DNA from: Methylorubrum populi
Lineage (GTDB): Bacteria > Pseudomonadota > Alphaproteobacteria > Rhizobiales > Beijerinckiaceae
Direction of reading: 5' to 3'
Assembly: GCF_002355515.1 (NCBI RefSeq)
Contig: NZ_AP014809.1
Coordinates: 3,434,501 to 3,498,500, forward strand
Length of the DNA stretch: 64,000 nucleotides
Under the pieces are notes generated by a model that saw only the letters and a list, made by a program, of their open reading frames with translations, was not told the DNA's origin and made no database searches. Shown here in pieces: positions 35,910-46,796 of this stretch. Each line of letters starts with the position of its first letter. Positions within the stretch are counted from its first letter, which is position 1. The translations under genes and the position numbers were made by a program.

Positions 35910-36815
35910 ATGCGCACCCGATCGATCCTGGCCGTTCTGGCCGCGGGCTGTCTTCCCTTGTTCGGCTCACAGGCTGCGTCGGCGGTCGAACGCCAGCCCT
36001 TCGAAGTCGTGAAGGGTTGGGAAGTCGAGCGGACGGTCGGCGATACCAGCGCCAATCCCTGTCTGATGACGCATGCCTACGAGGACAAGGACGACAACAA
36101 CGCCGCCAATGCGGTGGTCTTCGCCCTGCAGGGCTCCTCCGTCGCACTCGTGCTGGTCTATCAGGGCTGGGATTTCGAGAAGGAGGAGTCGATCAAGGTT
36201 CCGCTCTTCCTCGACAAGAAGCCGATCAAGGTGAAGACGACCTGGATCGGCGACGGGAAGACCCTGCGCACCCAATTGCCCGACAGCGTCGTGCCGGACC
36301 TGCTCGCAGCCAAAACGGTGATTCTGCGCTTCGAGGACAGCGATGCGGATTTCAAGATCCCGGATTTCGCGGCCGGCTATGAATCCCTGAGGCGCTGCGA
36401 TGCCACGCCGGCCGCCGTCGCCGGACCGCGGCCGACCCCGCCCGGCAGCCCCGCGCTCCAGGCCACGCCGACCCAGCCCTCCGCGCCGTCTCAGCAGCGC
36501 ATCGCCGCCTACGTGATCGGCCTGTCGGTGCAGCGCGTGCTGAGGGAATGCGACGTGCCCTCGACCGGCAAGCAGCGCGCTGCCGTGGATACGAAAATGG
36601 CCGCGCTTCAGCCCGAGATGGCGCCGCTCGACGCGCAATTGCGCAACGAACTGAAGCGCAACGGTGAGTCCTGCCCGGTGGCGGACGACCAGGCGGGATT
36701 CCAGGACGTCCTGCGCAAGTTCATCGAGCTGAGCCCGGAAGACCTCGTCACCGCCCTGGAAAAGAATTCCGGGCCGCGAAAGGCGCCGGAAGGGGCGACC
36801 GGATCGCAGCTCTGA
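35910..36815 (+). CDS. Secreted protein of unknown function, first of a tandem paralogue pair
   Basis: 301 residues. Signal peptide cleaved near SAVERQ. N-domain: PFEVVKGWEVERTVGDT, NPCLMTHAYED, WDFEKEESIKVPLFLD, GDGKTLRTQLPDSVVPDLLAAKTVILRFEDSD. C-domain after a Pro-rich linker (about 155-185): QRIAAYVIGLSVQRVLRECDVPS and MAALQPEMAPLDAQLRNELKR, a helical module. The same order occurs in the gene at 37151. The N-domain is faintly reminiscent of IalB-like proteins, but this is not secure. Confidence 0.82.
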   Translation: MRTRSILAVLAAGCLPLFGSQAASAVERQPFEVVKGWEVERTVGDTSANPCLMTHAYEDKDDNNAANAVVFALQGSSVALVLVYQGWDFEKEESIKVPLFLDKKPIKVKTTWIGDGKTLRTQLPDSVVPDLLAAKTVILRFEDSDADFKIPDFAAGYESLRRCDATPAAVAGPRPTPPGSPALQATPTQPSAPSQQRIAAYVIGLSVQRVLRECDVPSTGKQRAAVDTKMAALQPEMAPLDAQLRNELKRNGESCPVADDQAGFQDVLRKFIELSPEDLVTALEKNSGPRKAPEGATGSQL

Positions 36816-37150
36816 CGCGTTCCGATCCGGCACCCGCTGGTTCGAAGCGGACATCGGATCGGCGCGTCCGCGCGGCGCCTTGGCGAAGCCTCGTTCCACC
36901 GGCCCGAAGCAATCCCGGATCGGACGCAAGGCTTCGCGCGCCCGAACTCTCGGCCAGGACCACCCCGCGGGACGTCCGATCCGCGGGGCAAGGGGAATTC
37001 TTCTCTCCTCGCTACCTCGCAGAACCCTGTGAGGGATGCTGTCTTCGTGGCTGGTTGCGCCGGCCCGCTGCGGCTAGGCTTCGTCAGCCGGCTGGCCATC
37101 CCGCATTCCGCGGGCAGCACGGACCGGCTGCCCCCCCGCGGAGATGTCGC
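36816..37150. other. Spacer between the tandem paralogues
   Basis: 335 bases with no gene, terminator or recognised promoter motif. It includes GGAG before the GTG start of the second copy. Confidence 0.5.
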
Positions 37151-37996
37151 GTGCGCCTCTCACCCGTCACGGCAGCGATGCTGGCGACGCTCCTCGGCGG
37201 CCCCCTCGCGGCCGCAGACCGTGCGCCGTTCGAGACCGTCGGCGGTTGGACGGTCGAGCGCCGCACGGGCGCGGCGGCTGCGCCCGCCTGCCGGATGACC
37301 CGAACCGAGAAGGACGCACAGGGTGAGATCGCCGGCTTGGTGATCGTCTCCCTCGACCGGGGCGGCCTCACCCTGGCGGTCGCCGACCGGAACTGGGATT
37401 TTCCGGCGGGCGCGCGATTTTCCGTGCCGTTGCTCCTCGACGGAAGACCGGCCGCGACAACGCTGATCTGGACCGGTGACGGACAGATCCTACGCACGGC
37501 GCTGCCGGAGACGATCGTGCCGGACCTGCTCGGCGCGCGGGCGCTGGCTCTTCGCTTCGCCGACGGCGACATGCCGCTCGCTGTCCCCGATCTCGCGGCG
37601 GCCGTCGCCGCCCTGCGGCTCTGCGCAGCAGGGCCGTCGAGCGAGCCGAGCGTGGCGGCGGAGCCCCCGCTTCCGCCGCGGGCGCGCATGGCGGCCTACA
37701 CGGTGGGGCTGGCTCTGCAGGGCGTGTTGAGGACGTGCGGTGCGGGTGCGACCGATGCGCAGCGTGAAGCGGTCGAAGCGAAGATGGCCGCGCTCCGCCC
37801 TGAGATGGCGCCCTACGAGGCGGCGATGCGGGCGCAGGTCACGAGGTCCCGCGGCTTCACCTGCCCGACCGCCGACAAGGAGGCGGAATTTCAAGAAGCG
37901 CTGCGCAGGTTCATCACACTTAGCCCGGACGAGTTCGCGAGCGCGATCGACCGTCAAGCGGAGGCCGCACCCGGCGCGCCGGTGACGAAGCCGTAG
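37151..37996 (+). CDS. Secreted protein of unknown function, second tandem paralogue
   Basis: 281 residues. GTG start with GGAG 7 bases upstream; signal peptide MRLSPVTAAMLATLLGGPLA-type (cleavage near LAAADR). It aligns with the upstream gene: PFETVGGWTVERR, PACRMTRTEKD, WDFPAGARFSVPLLLDG, GDGQILRTALPETIVPDLLGARALALRFADGD, then MAAYTVGLALQGVLRTCGAG and MAALRPEMAPYEAAMRAQVTR. The linker is shorter than in copy 1. Paired cysteines are conserved between copies. Confidence 0.82.
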   Translation: MRLSPVTAAMLATLLGGPLAAADRAPFETVGGWTVERRTGAAAAPACRMTRTEKDAQGEIAGLVIVSLDRGGLTLAVADRNWDFPAGARFSVPLLLDGRPAATTLIWTGDGQILRTALPETIVPDLLGARALALRFADGDMPLAVPDLAAAVAALRLCAAGPSSEPSVAAEPPLPPRARMAAYTVGLALQGVLRTCGAGATDAQREAVEAKMAALRPEMAPYEAAMRAQVTRSRGFTCPTADKEAEFQEALRRFITLSPDEFASAIDRQAEAAPGAPVTKP

Positions 37997-38219
37997 CCGA
38001 TCGGGAACATGCCGACCGTTGCGGTATCCACTCGATCCGAATGGGGACCGTAGCGGCAAGCCGGCGCTGCGCTCGAGCGGAGGCCGGATCCGTCAGCTTG
38101 AGAGGCGCGAAATCGGCGTGACGGCCGCCGCGCGGCTTGATTCAAATCATTGAGCGCCAGCGCTCATCGGTGGAAAGCTTCCTTGGCGTTGGGCGAGATC
38201 ATCGACATGTCATAGAGCG

Positions 38220-38295
38220 ACTGTGACAGATCTTCACCAGACGCGTTCCTCCCGATACTTGTTCTCCGCAGCCCCCCAGGGCGCGGAGATTTTTT
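38220..38295 (+). ncRNA. Candidate small RNA with anti-Shine-Dalgarno motif
   Basis: An approximately 75-base segment ends in a Rho-independent terminator (stem CTCCGC-A-GCC / GGC-GCGGAG, then ATTTTTT). It carries a single-stranded CCTCCC (38248-38253) upstream of the hairpin. This layout resembles Rhizobiales AbcR/alpha-r15-type trans-acting RNAs that pair with ribosome sites. No ORF with ribosome site leads into the terminator. The 5' end is a guess, since only a weak promoter (TTGGCG at 38183) is visible. Confidence 0.35.
38264..38295 (+). terminator. Terminator of the candidate small RNA
   Basis: A 9-bp GC-rich stem with one bulged A, 6-base loop (CCCCAG), followed by six T. Nearest upstream plus-strand gene stop is 37996, about 270 bases away, so it probably serves a separate transcript. 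Confidence 0.75.
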
Positions 38296-38390
38296 CAAAT
38301 GCGAGCGAGATTTTTCTAGGATAAAATTGATAATCACTAAGTTCTGGAAATCAATATTCGTCTACGCTTGTCGCCTCGCGGAGGCCGACG

Positions 38391-38507
38391 ATGCGGTACC
38401 CCTCAACGGTCTTGGCCACGGTGCGTGAGCGCGCCGTTAACGCCACGCTCTGCGTGCTGATCCTTCTGGAATGCCTGATCCTGCTGGGCAGTATGATCTG
38501 GCTCTGA
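38391..38507 (+). CDS. 38-residue single-pass membrane peptide
   Basis: Reads MRYPSTVLATVRERAVNATL and continues CVLILLECLILLGSMIWL. The last 20 residues form one transmembrane helix. GGAGG sits 7 bases before the ATG, an excellent ribosome site, and a strong hairpin terminator follows the stop by 8 bases. The short length hides it from ordinary gene callers. No family is recognised. Confidence 0.62.
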   Translation: MRYPSTVLATVRERAVNATLCVLILLECLILLGSMIWL

Positions 38508-38515
38508 CGCCGATC

Positions 38516-38546
38516 CCGCGAGGCTCCCCAGGGAGGAGCCTCGCGG
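38516..38546. terminator. Bidirectional hairpin between the membrane peptide and guaB
   Basis: A perfect 12-bp stem CCGCGAGGCTCC / GGAGCCTCGCGG with 7-base loop in the gap between two convergent stops. There is no long T-run on either side. Confidence 0.75.
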
Positions 38547-38551
38547 CCGCC

Positions 38552-40123
<1,572 letters not shown>

Positions 40124-40309
40124 TCATGGGTGCACGAGGCACGCAAAGCCGCAGCCATCCTTTGCCGTGCATGGCTGACGGGCGGTCGGAGCGACTCGAC
40201 GCAGTTCTGATCCGTCGCGGCAACCCCCCATTAACCCTTACGTTCCACGATCACGGCGGACCGCCCGCGTCCTGTCGCGGGACCGGCCGGCTGGAGACGA
40301 GCCCTCGCC

Positions 40310-41476
40310 ATGATGTCGCGCGCCGAACGCAGTCCCCTCGCGGATTGGTGGTGGACGGTCGATCGCGGCCTCCTCGCGGGCCTCGGCTGCCTGATGGTGG
40401 CCGGCCTCGTCTTCCTGATGGGCGGCGGTCCGCCGGTGGCCGAGCGCATCGGCCTGCCGACCTTCTACTTTCTGAACCGTCAGGCGATGTACCTCGCCCC
40501 GACGATCCTGCTCATCATCGCCGTCTCGTTCCTCTCGGTGCGCCATATCCGGCGCTTCGCGCTGGTGACGTGGATGCTCGGCGTGGTGCTCTGCATCCTC
40601 GCCGGCAAGTTCGGCCCCGAGATCAAGGGCGCGCACCGCTGGATCCAGTTCGGATCCTTCGGCCTCCAGCCGTCGGAATTCGTGAAGCCCGCCTTCGTCG
40701 TCGTCACCGCCTGGGCCTTCTCGGAAGGCGCCAACCGACGCGACATGCCCGGCGTCACCCTCGCCTTCCTGCTCCTGCCGCTCACCATCGTGCCGCTGAT
40801 CCTCCAGCCCGATTTCGGCCAGACCATGCTGATCACGATGGTGTGGTGCACCCTGTTCTTCGTCGCCGGCCTGCACTGGTTCTGGGTGGCGGGCCTCGGC
40901 TTTGCCGGCATGATCGGCGTGTTCACCGCCTACACCTTCCTTCACCACGTCCGCGAGCGCATCAATCGCTTCATGGACCCGGAATCGGGCGACAGCTTCC
41001 AGGAGGTCTGGTCGAGGGAATCGTTCAATTCCGGCGGCTGGTTCGGCACCGGCCCCGGCGAGGGCGTGGCCAAGCGCCACCTGCCCGACGCGCATACCGA
41101 CTTCATCTTCTCGGTGACCGGCGAGGAATTCGGCGTGCTGGTCTGCCTGGGCCTCGTCGCGCTCTTCGCCTACATCGTCATCCGCGGGCTGAAGCTCGCG
41201 CGCCGCACCGACGATACCTTCACGAGGCTCGCCATCACCGGTCTGACCACGCTCTTCGGCCTCCAGGCCTGCATCAACATGGCGGTGAACACGCAGCTCA
41301 TGCCGGCCAAGGGCATGACCCTGCCATTCGTCTCCTATGGCGGCTCCTCGCTGATCTCGCTGGCACTGGGAATGGGCTTCCTCGTGGCGCTCACCCGCAA
41401 GCGTCCGCGCACCACCACGGTCAACCAGCGTCCGCCGGGCACCATGCCCTCGGCCGTTCCGGGACTGATGCAGTGA
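40310..41476 (+). CDS. ftsW: Septal peptidoglycan polymerase FtsW
   Basis: 388 residues, about ten transmembrane helices. The SEDS-family glycosyltransferase polymerises lipid II at the division septum with FtsI. Typical motifs: GAHRWIQFGSFGLQPSEFVKPAFVV, QPDFGQTMLI, WFGTGPGEGVAKRHLPDAHTDFIFSV and FVSYGGSSLISLALGMG. It is the first gene of the local dcw segment. murD, which normally sits just upstream, is replaced here by divergent guaB. ATG at 40310 or the second ATG at 40313. Confidence 0.97.
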   Translation: MMSRAERSPLADWWWTVDRGLLAGLGCLMVAGLVFLMGGGPPVAERIGLPTFYFLNRQAMYLAPTILLIIAVSFLSVRHIRRFALVTWMLGVVLCILAGKFGPEIKGAHRWIQFGSFGLQPSEFVKPAFVVVTAWAFSEGANRRDMPGVTLAFLLLPLTIVPLILQPDFGQTMLITMVWCTLFFVAGLHWFWVAGLGFAGMIGVFTAYTFLHHVRERINRFMDPESGDSFQEVWSRESFNSGGWFGTGPGEGVAKRHLPDAHTDFIFSVTGEEFGVLVCLGLVALFAYIVIRGLKLARRTDDTFTRLAITGLTTLFGLQACINMAVNTQLMPAKGMTLPFVSYGGSSLISLALGMGFLVALTRKRPRTTTVNQRPPGTMPSAVPGLMQ

Positions 41477-41591
41477 TCCCGGCGGCAATCATCATGGAAT
41501 CCGTCTGCCGGATGCCACCGGCCGGCGCGAATGCGCGCCGCCGCCCCTGCGGCGGACCGTCCTCGAGGCGACAGCATCGAGGACAACCGTC

Positions 41592-42704
41592 ATGACCGTT
41601 TTCACGCCCCTCGTTCTCGTCTGTGCCGGCGGCACCGGCGGCCACCTATTCCCGGCCCAGAGCCTCGCCTACGCCCTGAAGGCGCGCGGCATCCGCGTGG
41701 CGCTCGCCACCGATGCCCGCGTCGACTCGATCGCCGGCGACTTCCCGGCGGAGGAGATCGTCACCATCGCGTCCGCTACGCCGTCGGGCCGCTCGATGCT
41801 GCGCCGGGCCGGCGCCGTGGTGACGCTCGGGCGGGGGTTCGGACAGGCCGCCCGCGCGGTGCGTCGCCTGAATCCAGCCGCCGTCGTCGGCTTCGGCGGC
41901 TACCCGACCGTGCCGCCGATGCTGGCTGCGCAATTGCTCCGGGTGCCCACCATCCTGCACGAGCAGAATGCGGTGATGGGTCGGGCCAACGGCTTCCTCG
42001 CCAAGGGCGCGCGGGTCATCGCCACCGGCTTCAAGGAGGTTCGCGGCGTCCCCGAGAAGGCGACGGCGCGCCGCGTCCATACCGGCAACCCGATCCGCCC
42101 CGCGGTGCTGGCGGTGGCCGAGACGCCCTATCCGGCCCTCGACGCGGAGGCACCGCTGCGCCTCCTGGTCTTCGGCGGCAGCCAGGGCGCTCGCGTCATG
42201 AGCGAGGTCGTGCCGGCTGCGATCGAGCGGCTGCCGCAGGACCTGCGTGGCCGGCTCCACCTCGTGCAGCAGGCCCGTCCCGAGGATCTCACCGCCACGC
42301 AGAACCGCTACCTCGCCATGGGGCTCGGCGGCATCGAGGCGGCGCCCTTCTTCAAGGATCTGCCCGGCCGCATGGCCGCCGCGCACCTCGTGGTGGCGCG
42401 CTCCGGCGCCTCGACGGTCTCGGAACTCGCCGCCATCGGCCGGCCCGCTATCCTCGTTCCGCTGCCCGGCGCACTGGATCAGGATCAGGCGGCCAACGCC
42501 GCGACCCTGGCGCAGATCGGCGCCGCTCTGTCGATCCCGCAGAGCGCCTTCACCCCCGATCGGCTCGCTGCCGAGCTGGTGGACCTGTTCGAGGCGCCGC
42601 GGAAATTGACCCAGGCCGCCGCTGCGGCCAAAACCGCCCGCATCCTCGACGCGGCCGACCGCCTCGCCGCCCTCGTCGTCGAGACCGCGACCGCGACTTC
42701 ATAA
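41592..42704 (+). CDS. murG: UDP-GlcNAc:lipid I N-acetylglucosaminyltransferase MurG
   Basis: 370 residues, peripheral on the inner membrane. It converts lipid I to lipid II. N-terminal loop [20 protein letters not shown], then [31 protein letters not shown] and the donor-sugar site [43 protein letters not shown] precedes the ATG. It follows ftsW by 115 bases, the normal alphaproteobacterial order. Confidence 0.97.
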   Translation: MTVFTPLVLVCAGGTGGHLFPAQSLAYALKARGIRVALATDARVDSIAGDFPAEEIVTIASATPSGRSMLRRAGAVVTLGRGFGQAARAVRRLNPAAVVGFGGYPTVPPMLAAQLLRVPTILHEQNAVMGRANGFLAKGARVIATGFKEVRGVPEKATARRVHTGNPIRPAVLAVAETPYPALDAEAPLRLLVFGGSQGARVMSEVVPAAIERLPQDLRGRLHLVQQARPEDLTATQNRYLAMGLGGIEAAPFFKDLPGRMAAAHLVVARSGASTVSELAAIGRPAILVPLPGALDQDQAANAATLAQIGAALSIPQSAFTPDRLAAELVDLFEAPRKLTQAAAAAKTARILDAADRLAALVVETATATS

Positions 42705-42850
42705 AGGCGGCAAGTCCGAAAGGCTTGCCGCGCCCGGCGGACGACCGCCGCCCCGCAGGCGCGGGGTGGGCTTCGGCGATTCAGGATCGTCGGGGTTCGA
42801 TACGAGACAGCCGAGACTCGTCAGAGCCCCGGACTCAAAAGGTTTTCGAT

Positions 42851-44257
42851 ATGAAGCTGCCCGAAAAGCTCGGCCCCATCCACTTCATCGGCATCGGCGG
42901 CATCGGCATGTCCGGCATCGCCGAGGTGATGGCCAATCTCGGCTACACGGTGCAGGGCTCGGACGCGAACGACAACGCCAATGTCCGGCGTCTGTCCGAG
43001 AACGGCATCCGCACTTTCGTCGGCCATCGCGCCGAGAACGTCGAGAACGCGGCCCTCGTCGTCGTCTCGACCGCGATCCGCCGCGACAATCCGGAGCTGA
43101 TCGAGGCGCGCGAGCGCCGCCTGCCGGTGGTGCGCCGGGCCGAGATGCTCGCCGAGCTGATGCGCTTCAAGTCCTGCGTCGCGGTGGCCGGCACCCACGG
43201 CAAGACCACGACGACCTCGCTCGTCGCGACGCTGCTCGATGCCGGCAACCTCGACCCGACGGTGATCAACGGCGGCATCATCAACGCCTACGGCACCAAT
43301 GCCCGCATGGGCGCCGGCGACTGGATGGTGGTGGAGGCCGACGAATCCGACGGCACCTTCCTCAAACTGCCGGCGGATGTGGCCATCGTCACCAATATCG
43401 ACCCCGAGCATCTCGACCATTTCGGCTCGTTCGACGCGATCAAGGACGCCTTCCGGCGCTTCATCGACAACATCCCGTTCTACGGCTTCGCGGTGATGTG
43501 CATCGACCACCCGATCGTCCAGGATCTGGTCGGCCATATCGAGGATCGGCGCATCATCACCTACGGCGAGAACCCGCAGGCCGACGTGCGCCTGCTGGAC
43601 ATCGACCTGAAGGGTGGACAGAGCCGCTTCCGGGTGATGATCCGCGACCGCCGCCCGGGTTTTCGCCTGGAGATGCAGGATCTCGTCCTGCCGATGCCCG
43701 GCCGCCACAACGCGCTCAACGCCACCGCCGCGCTGGCCGTCGCCCACGAACTCGGCGTCTCCGAGGACGCGATCCGCAAGGCGCTGGCCGGCTTCGGCGG
43801 CGTCAAGCGCCGCTTCACCCGCACCGGCGAGTGGAACGGCGCGGCGATCTTCGACGATTACGGCCACCACCCGGTGGAGATCGCCGCGGTGCTGCGCGCG
43901 GCCCGGTCCTCGACCGACGGCAAGGTGATCGCGGTGGTGCAGCCGCACCGCTACACCCGGCTCCAGTCGCTGTTCGAGGATTTCTGCACCTGCTTCAACG
44001 ATGCCGACACGGTCATCGTCGCGCCGGTCTACGCCGCGGGTGAGGCGCCGATCGAGGGTATCGACCGCGACTCGCTGATCGCCGGCCTCAAGGCCCGCGG
44101 CCACCGCGACGCCGTCGCCCTGGAGCGGCCCGAGGATCTCGCCCGGCTGGTATCCGGCCGCGCGGAGCCGAACGATTACGTCGTGTGCCTCGGCGCCGGC
44201 ACGATCACCCAGTGGGCCTACGCGCTTCCGGGGGAACTGGCGGCTTTGAAGGGGTGA
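42851..44257 (+). CDS. murC: UDP-N-acetylmuramate-L-alanine ligase
   Basis: 468 residues. It adds L-Ala to UDP-MurNAc with ATP. N-terminal Rossmann [20 protein letters not shown]-loop [12 protein letters not shown] (about 113-122); [13 protein letters not shown] for substrate/metal; [15 protein letters not shown] and [12 protein letters not shown] in the C-terminal ligase domain. AAAAGG precedes the ATG. The accessory DUF559 gene starts only 3 bases after its stop, replacing murB as the immediate neighbour. Confidence 0.98.
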   Translation: MKLPEKLGPIHFIGIGGIGMSGIAEVMANLGYTVQGSDANDNANVRRLSENGIRTFVGHRAENVENAALVVVSTAIRRDNPELIEARERRLPVVRRAEMLAELMRFKSCVAVAGTHGKTTTTSLVATLLDAGNLDPTVINGGIINAYGTNARMGAGDWMVVEADESDGTFLKLPADVAIVTNIDPEHLDHFGSFDAIKDAFRRFIDNIPFYGFAVMCIDHPIVQDLVGHIEDRRIITYGENPQADVRLLDIDLKGGQSRFRVMIRDRRPGFRLEMQDLVLPMPGRHNALNATAALAVAHELGVSEDAIRKALAGFGGVKRRFTRTGEWNGAAIFDDYGHHPVEIAAVLRAARSSTDGKVIAVVQPHRYTRLQSLFEDFCTCFNDADTVIVAPVYAAGEAPIEGIDRDSLIAGLKARGHRDAVALERPEDLARLVSGRAEPNDYVVCLGAGTITQWAYALPGELAALKG

Positions 44258-44260
44258 GGC

Positions 44261-44860
44261 GTGCGCTCCGCGGACGACGAGCGGAGGCAGTTTCGAAAGC
44301 GGCTGCGGCATGAGCAGACGGAGGCCGAGCGCCGCCTCTGGTATCGTTTGCGCGACCGTCGTCTCGCCGGGTTCAAGTTTGTGCGACAGGAGAGCGTCGG
44401 CCCCTACGTGGCGGATTTCTGCTGCCGCGAGGCGAGGCTGATCATCGAACTCGACGGCAGCCAGCATGCGGAGAGCGGTTACGACGCGGTTCGAGATGCC
44501 TGGCTAATCGAGCAAGGCTATCGCGTTCTTCGATTCTGGAACGCGGAGGTTTCGAACAACGTCATCGGCGTATTAGACACGATCCTTGCCGCGCTTCCCC
44601 CCTCTCCCCGCACGCGGGGCGAGGGTCGCGACGACCTCGGACCTCGGGTTTACCCGAGTTCCGATCTAGGTTGCCCAAATCGGGCAAGCCCGACTTGGGT
44701 CGTCGGCGCGACGAGCCCGCAGGGCGAAGGTGAGGGGGCCTCGACGCGCGAGCCTCCTCCGGATTCGCCCCCTCACCATCGGCTGCCGCCTCGCTTCGGC
44801 GACGACGAGGTCGCCGAAGCCCTCTCCCCGCGTGCGGGGAGAGGGGGAGACCCTGGATGA
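44261..44860 (+). CDS. DUF559 (Vsr-like endonuclease) protein with repeat-encoded tail, inserted between murC and murB
   Basis: 199 residues, GTG start preceded by AAGGGGTGAGG. Residues 1-112 are a full DUF559 domain ([55 protein letters not shown]) with the PD-(D/E)xK-like D..E.D residues. Residues 113-199 ([13 protein letters not shown] onwards) are low-complexity and translated from an intergenic repeat cassette. The stop overlaps the murB ATG (ATGA). Function is unknown; the fold is related to very-short-patch repair nucleases. The tail is likely non-functional. Confidence 0.82.
   Translation: MRSADDERRQFRKRLRHEQTEAERRLWYRLRDRRLAGFKFVRQESVGPYVADFCCREARLIIELDGSQHAESGYDAVRDAWLIEQGYRVLRFWNAEVSNNVIGVLDTILAALPPSPRTRGEGRDDLGPRVYPSSDLGCPNRASPTWVVGATSPQGEGEGASTREPPPDSPPHHRLPPRFGDDEVAEALSPRAGRGGDPG
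44601..44844. repeat. Hairpin-rich intergenic repeat cassette inside the DUF559 reading frame
   Basis: Boundary hairpins CCTCTCCCCGCACGCGGGGCGAGG (44601-44624) and CCTCTCCCCGCGTGCGGGGAGAGG (44821-44844) flank further inverted pairs: GGTGAGGGGGC (44729-44739) with GCCCCCTCACC (44767-44777), and CTTCGGCGA / TCGCCGAAG around 44794-44819. Such arrays are dispersed repeats of methylobacterial genomes. Here the cassette is read in frame for about 85 codons. Confidence 0.75.
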
Positions 44861-45789
44861 CCGCCTTTCCCGATCTGATTGAAAAAATCCGCGCCGCCGC
44901 GCCGAACCTCCGCGGTCGCCTGCTCGAAAACCAGTCGCTCGCCGACCTCACGTGGTTCCGCGTCGGCGGGCCGGCGCAGGTGCTGTTCAGCCCGGCCGAC
45001 GAGGAGGACCTGTCCGTCTTTCTCGCCGCCCTCGATCCGTCCGTGCCGGTCACCGTGATCGGGCTCGGCTCGAACCTGATCGTGCGCGACGGCGGCATTC
45101 CCGGCGTGACGATCCGGCTCGGCGGCAAGGCGTTCGGCTCGGTCGAGATCGACGGCGAGACCCTCCGCGCCGGCACCGCCGTGCCGGACATGCGCCTCGC
45201 CAAGGCGGCGGCGGAGGCCAGCCTCGACGGGCTCGCCTTCTTCCGCGGCATTCCCGGTTCGGTCGGCGGCGCGCTTCGGATGAATGCCGGGGCGCACGGC
45301 GGCGAGACCACCGACGTGCTGATCCAAGCCCGCGGCATCGACCGCAAGGGCGAGGTCCGCAGCTTCACCCATGCCGAGATGGGCTTTCGCTACCGCCACG
45401 CCTCGGCGCCCGAGGACGTGATCTTCACGGGCGCGACCTTCCGCGGCCGTCCCGGAAACCGGGAGGACATCGAGGCGGAGATGGAGCGGGTCACCGCCGC
45501 CCGCGAAGCGGCGCAGCCGATCCGCGAGCGCACCGGCGGCTCGACCTTCAAGAACCCCGAGGGCGGCAAGGCCTGGCAGCTCATCGACGCCGCCGGCTGC
45601 CGCGGGCTGATCCGGGGTGGAGCCCAGGTCTCGGAGATGCACTGCAACTTCCTGATCAACCGCGGCGGCGCCACCGCCGCCGACATCGAGGGGCTCGGCG
45701 AGGAAGTGCGCCGCCGGGTGCGCGAACATTCGGGAATCGAGCTGCACTGGGAGATCAAGCGGATCGGCGTCGAGATCTCGCCCGCCTGA
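44857..45789 (+). CDS. murB: UDP-N-acetylenolpyruvoylglucosamine reductase
   Basis: 310 residues, FAD enzyme reducing enolpyruvyl-UDP-GlcNAc to UDP-MurNAc. FAD-binding segment [34 protein letters not shown], and [20 protein letters not shown]. The catalytic Ser is in [20 protein letters not shown], with Glu in the C-terminal [14 protein letters not shown]. Its ATG overlaps the stop of the DUF559 gene by four bases, so translation may depend on reading that gene. Confidence 0.97.
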   Translation: MTAFPDLIEKIRAAAPNLRGRLLENQSLADLTWFRVGGPAQVLFSPADEEDLSVFLAALDPSVPVTVIGLGSNLIVRDGGIPGVTIRLGGKAFGSVEIDGETLRAGTAVPDMRLAKAAAEASLDGLAFFRGIPGSVGGALRMNAGAHGGETTDVLIQARGIDRKGEVRSFTHAEMGFRYRHASAPEDVIFTGATFRGRPGNREDIEAEMERVTAAREAAQPIRERTGGSTFKNPEGGKAWQLIDAAGCRGLIRGGAQVSEMHCNFLINRGGATAADIEGLGEEVRRRVREHSGIELHWEIKRIGVEISPA

Positions 45790-45826
45790 GGGAGCGCACC
45801 CACCGAGATCGGAGGAAGGATCGCTC

Positions 45827-46729
45827 ATGGCTACGACCGACCCCACGGCCCTGGCAGCCGAGCTCGGCAGGCTCGTCGACGCGATCGCCGCCGGAGCCGA
45901 TCAGGCCCGCACAGGCGGCGACATCCTGCGCCTGCGCGACGGGCTCAATCGCGGCTGGGACGGCGCAAAGCCCGGCGCCCACCTGTCGGAGGAAGTCTAC
46001 CTGGCCCTGCGGCGTCGCTGCGAGGCGGCGCATGCCCACCTGACCGAACGATTCGTTGCCTTGCGGGATACCGTCCCTCAATCCGAGCCCCGCCTCGTCA
46101 TCGACTCTGACGCCCCGAACCACGCCACGTTCTTCGAGGCGGATGCGCCAGCCGCGGACTGGGCGACGGACGCCGAGGCGGCGATCGGCGCGGCGGAAGC
46201 CCGCCTCGGCGTGAGGCTGCCGGAGACGCTCAGGGCGCTCTATCGGCGGCGGAACGGCGGAGCGACGGACTTTGTCCTCGCCACGGACAGGCCCGATGCA
46301 CCCATGGAATTCGAGGGCGATGCGGCCGTGCGAGAGGGCGAGGAGATCTGGCACACGGTGCTGCCCGGCTTCGGCCTCAGCCCCCTGGAGCGGCTGGAGA
46401 CCCTCGGCGCGATCGCCGACGGAATCGATTTCGGCCCAGAACTCGGTGACGAGGAGGAATCCTGGCGCGCCGCCCTGCCCGGGATCGACCGCATGATCCC
46501 GATCAGCAGCCACGGCTCCGACCTCTGGCTCTGCCTCGACTACACGGAGGCGTCGCCTGAACCCTCGATCGTGCTGTTCGACGCGGTCTCGCCGGATGGC
46601 GGCCCCGGCCGCATCACCTTCCGCCGCCCGGATTTCGCGCGCTTCTTCGCCGGGCTGCGGCGGCACGGCATCACCGTCGAGGACGGCATCGCGATGCGCG
46701 GCAGCCGTCTCCTCGGCGAGGATGCCTGA
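45827..46729 (+). CDS. SMI1/KNR4 (SUKH) family protein within the dcw cluster
   Basis: 300 residues. The SUKH core is at about residues 118-280: AEARLGVRLPETLRALYRRRNGG, then WRAALPGIDRMIPISSHGSDLWLCLDY. The first 115 residues are helical and unrecognised. SUKH proteins are mostly immunity factors against secreted toxins, though others are regulatory. GGAGGAAGGATC precedes the ATG. It lies between murB and ddl where most relatives have no gene. No toxin is encoded nearby. Confidence 0.85.
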   Translation: MATTDPTALAAELGRLVDAIAAGADQARTGGDILRLRDGLNRGWDGAKPGAHLSEEVYLALRRRCEAAHAHLTERFVALRDTVPQSEPRLVIDSDAPNHATFFEADAPAADWATDAEAAIGAAEARLGVRLPETLRALYRRRNGGATDFVLATDRPDAPMEFEGDAAVREGEEIWHTVLPGFGLSPLERLETLGAIADGIDFGPELGDEEESWRAALPGIDRMIPISSHGSDLWLCLDYTEASPEPSIVLFDAVSPDGGPGRITFRRPDFARFFAGLRRHGITVEDGIAMRGSRLLGEDA

Positions 46730-46796
46730 ATTGCCTGCTACCACCCCACAATCGGGCGCCCGAGGCGCCGAGCCAGCCCTGAAAGGCCCATAGCCG

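Larger units (their letters stand above)
37997..38390. other. Intergenic stretch holding a possible small RNA
   Basis: 394 bases. The right third is notably AT-rich for this genome (38290-38360). It contains a plus-strand terminator (38264-38295) with no coding gene directly upstream, and the leader of the 38-residue membrane peptide. Confidence 0.6.

Noticed and set aside
38004..38020. GGAAC followed by CGTT downstream of the second paralogue
   Set aside because: Spacer of only 8 bases cannot form an EcfG promoter.
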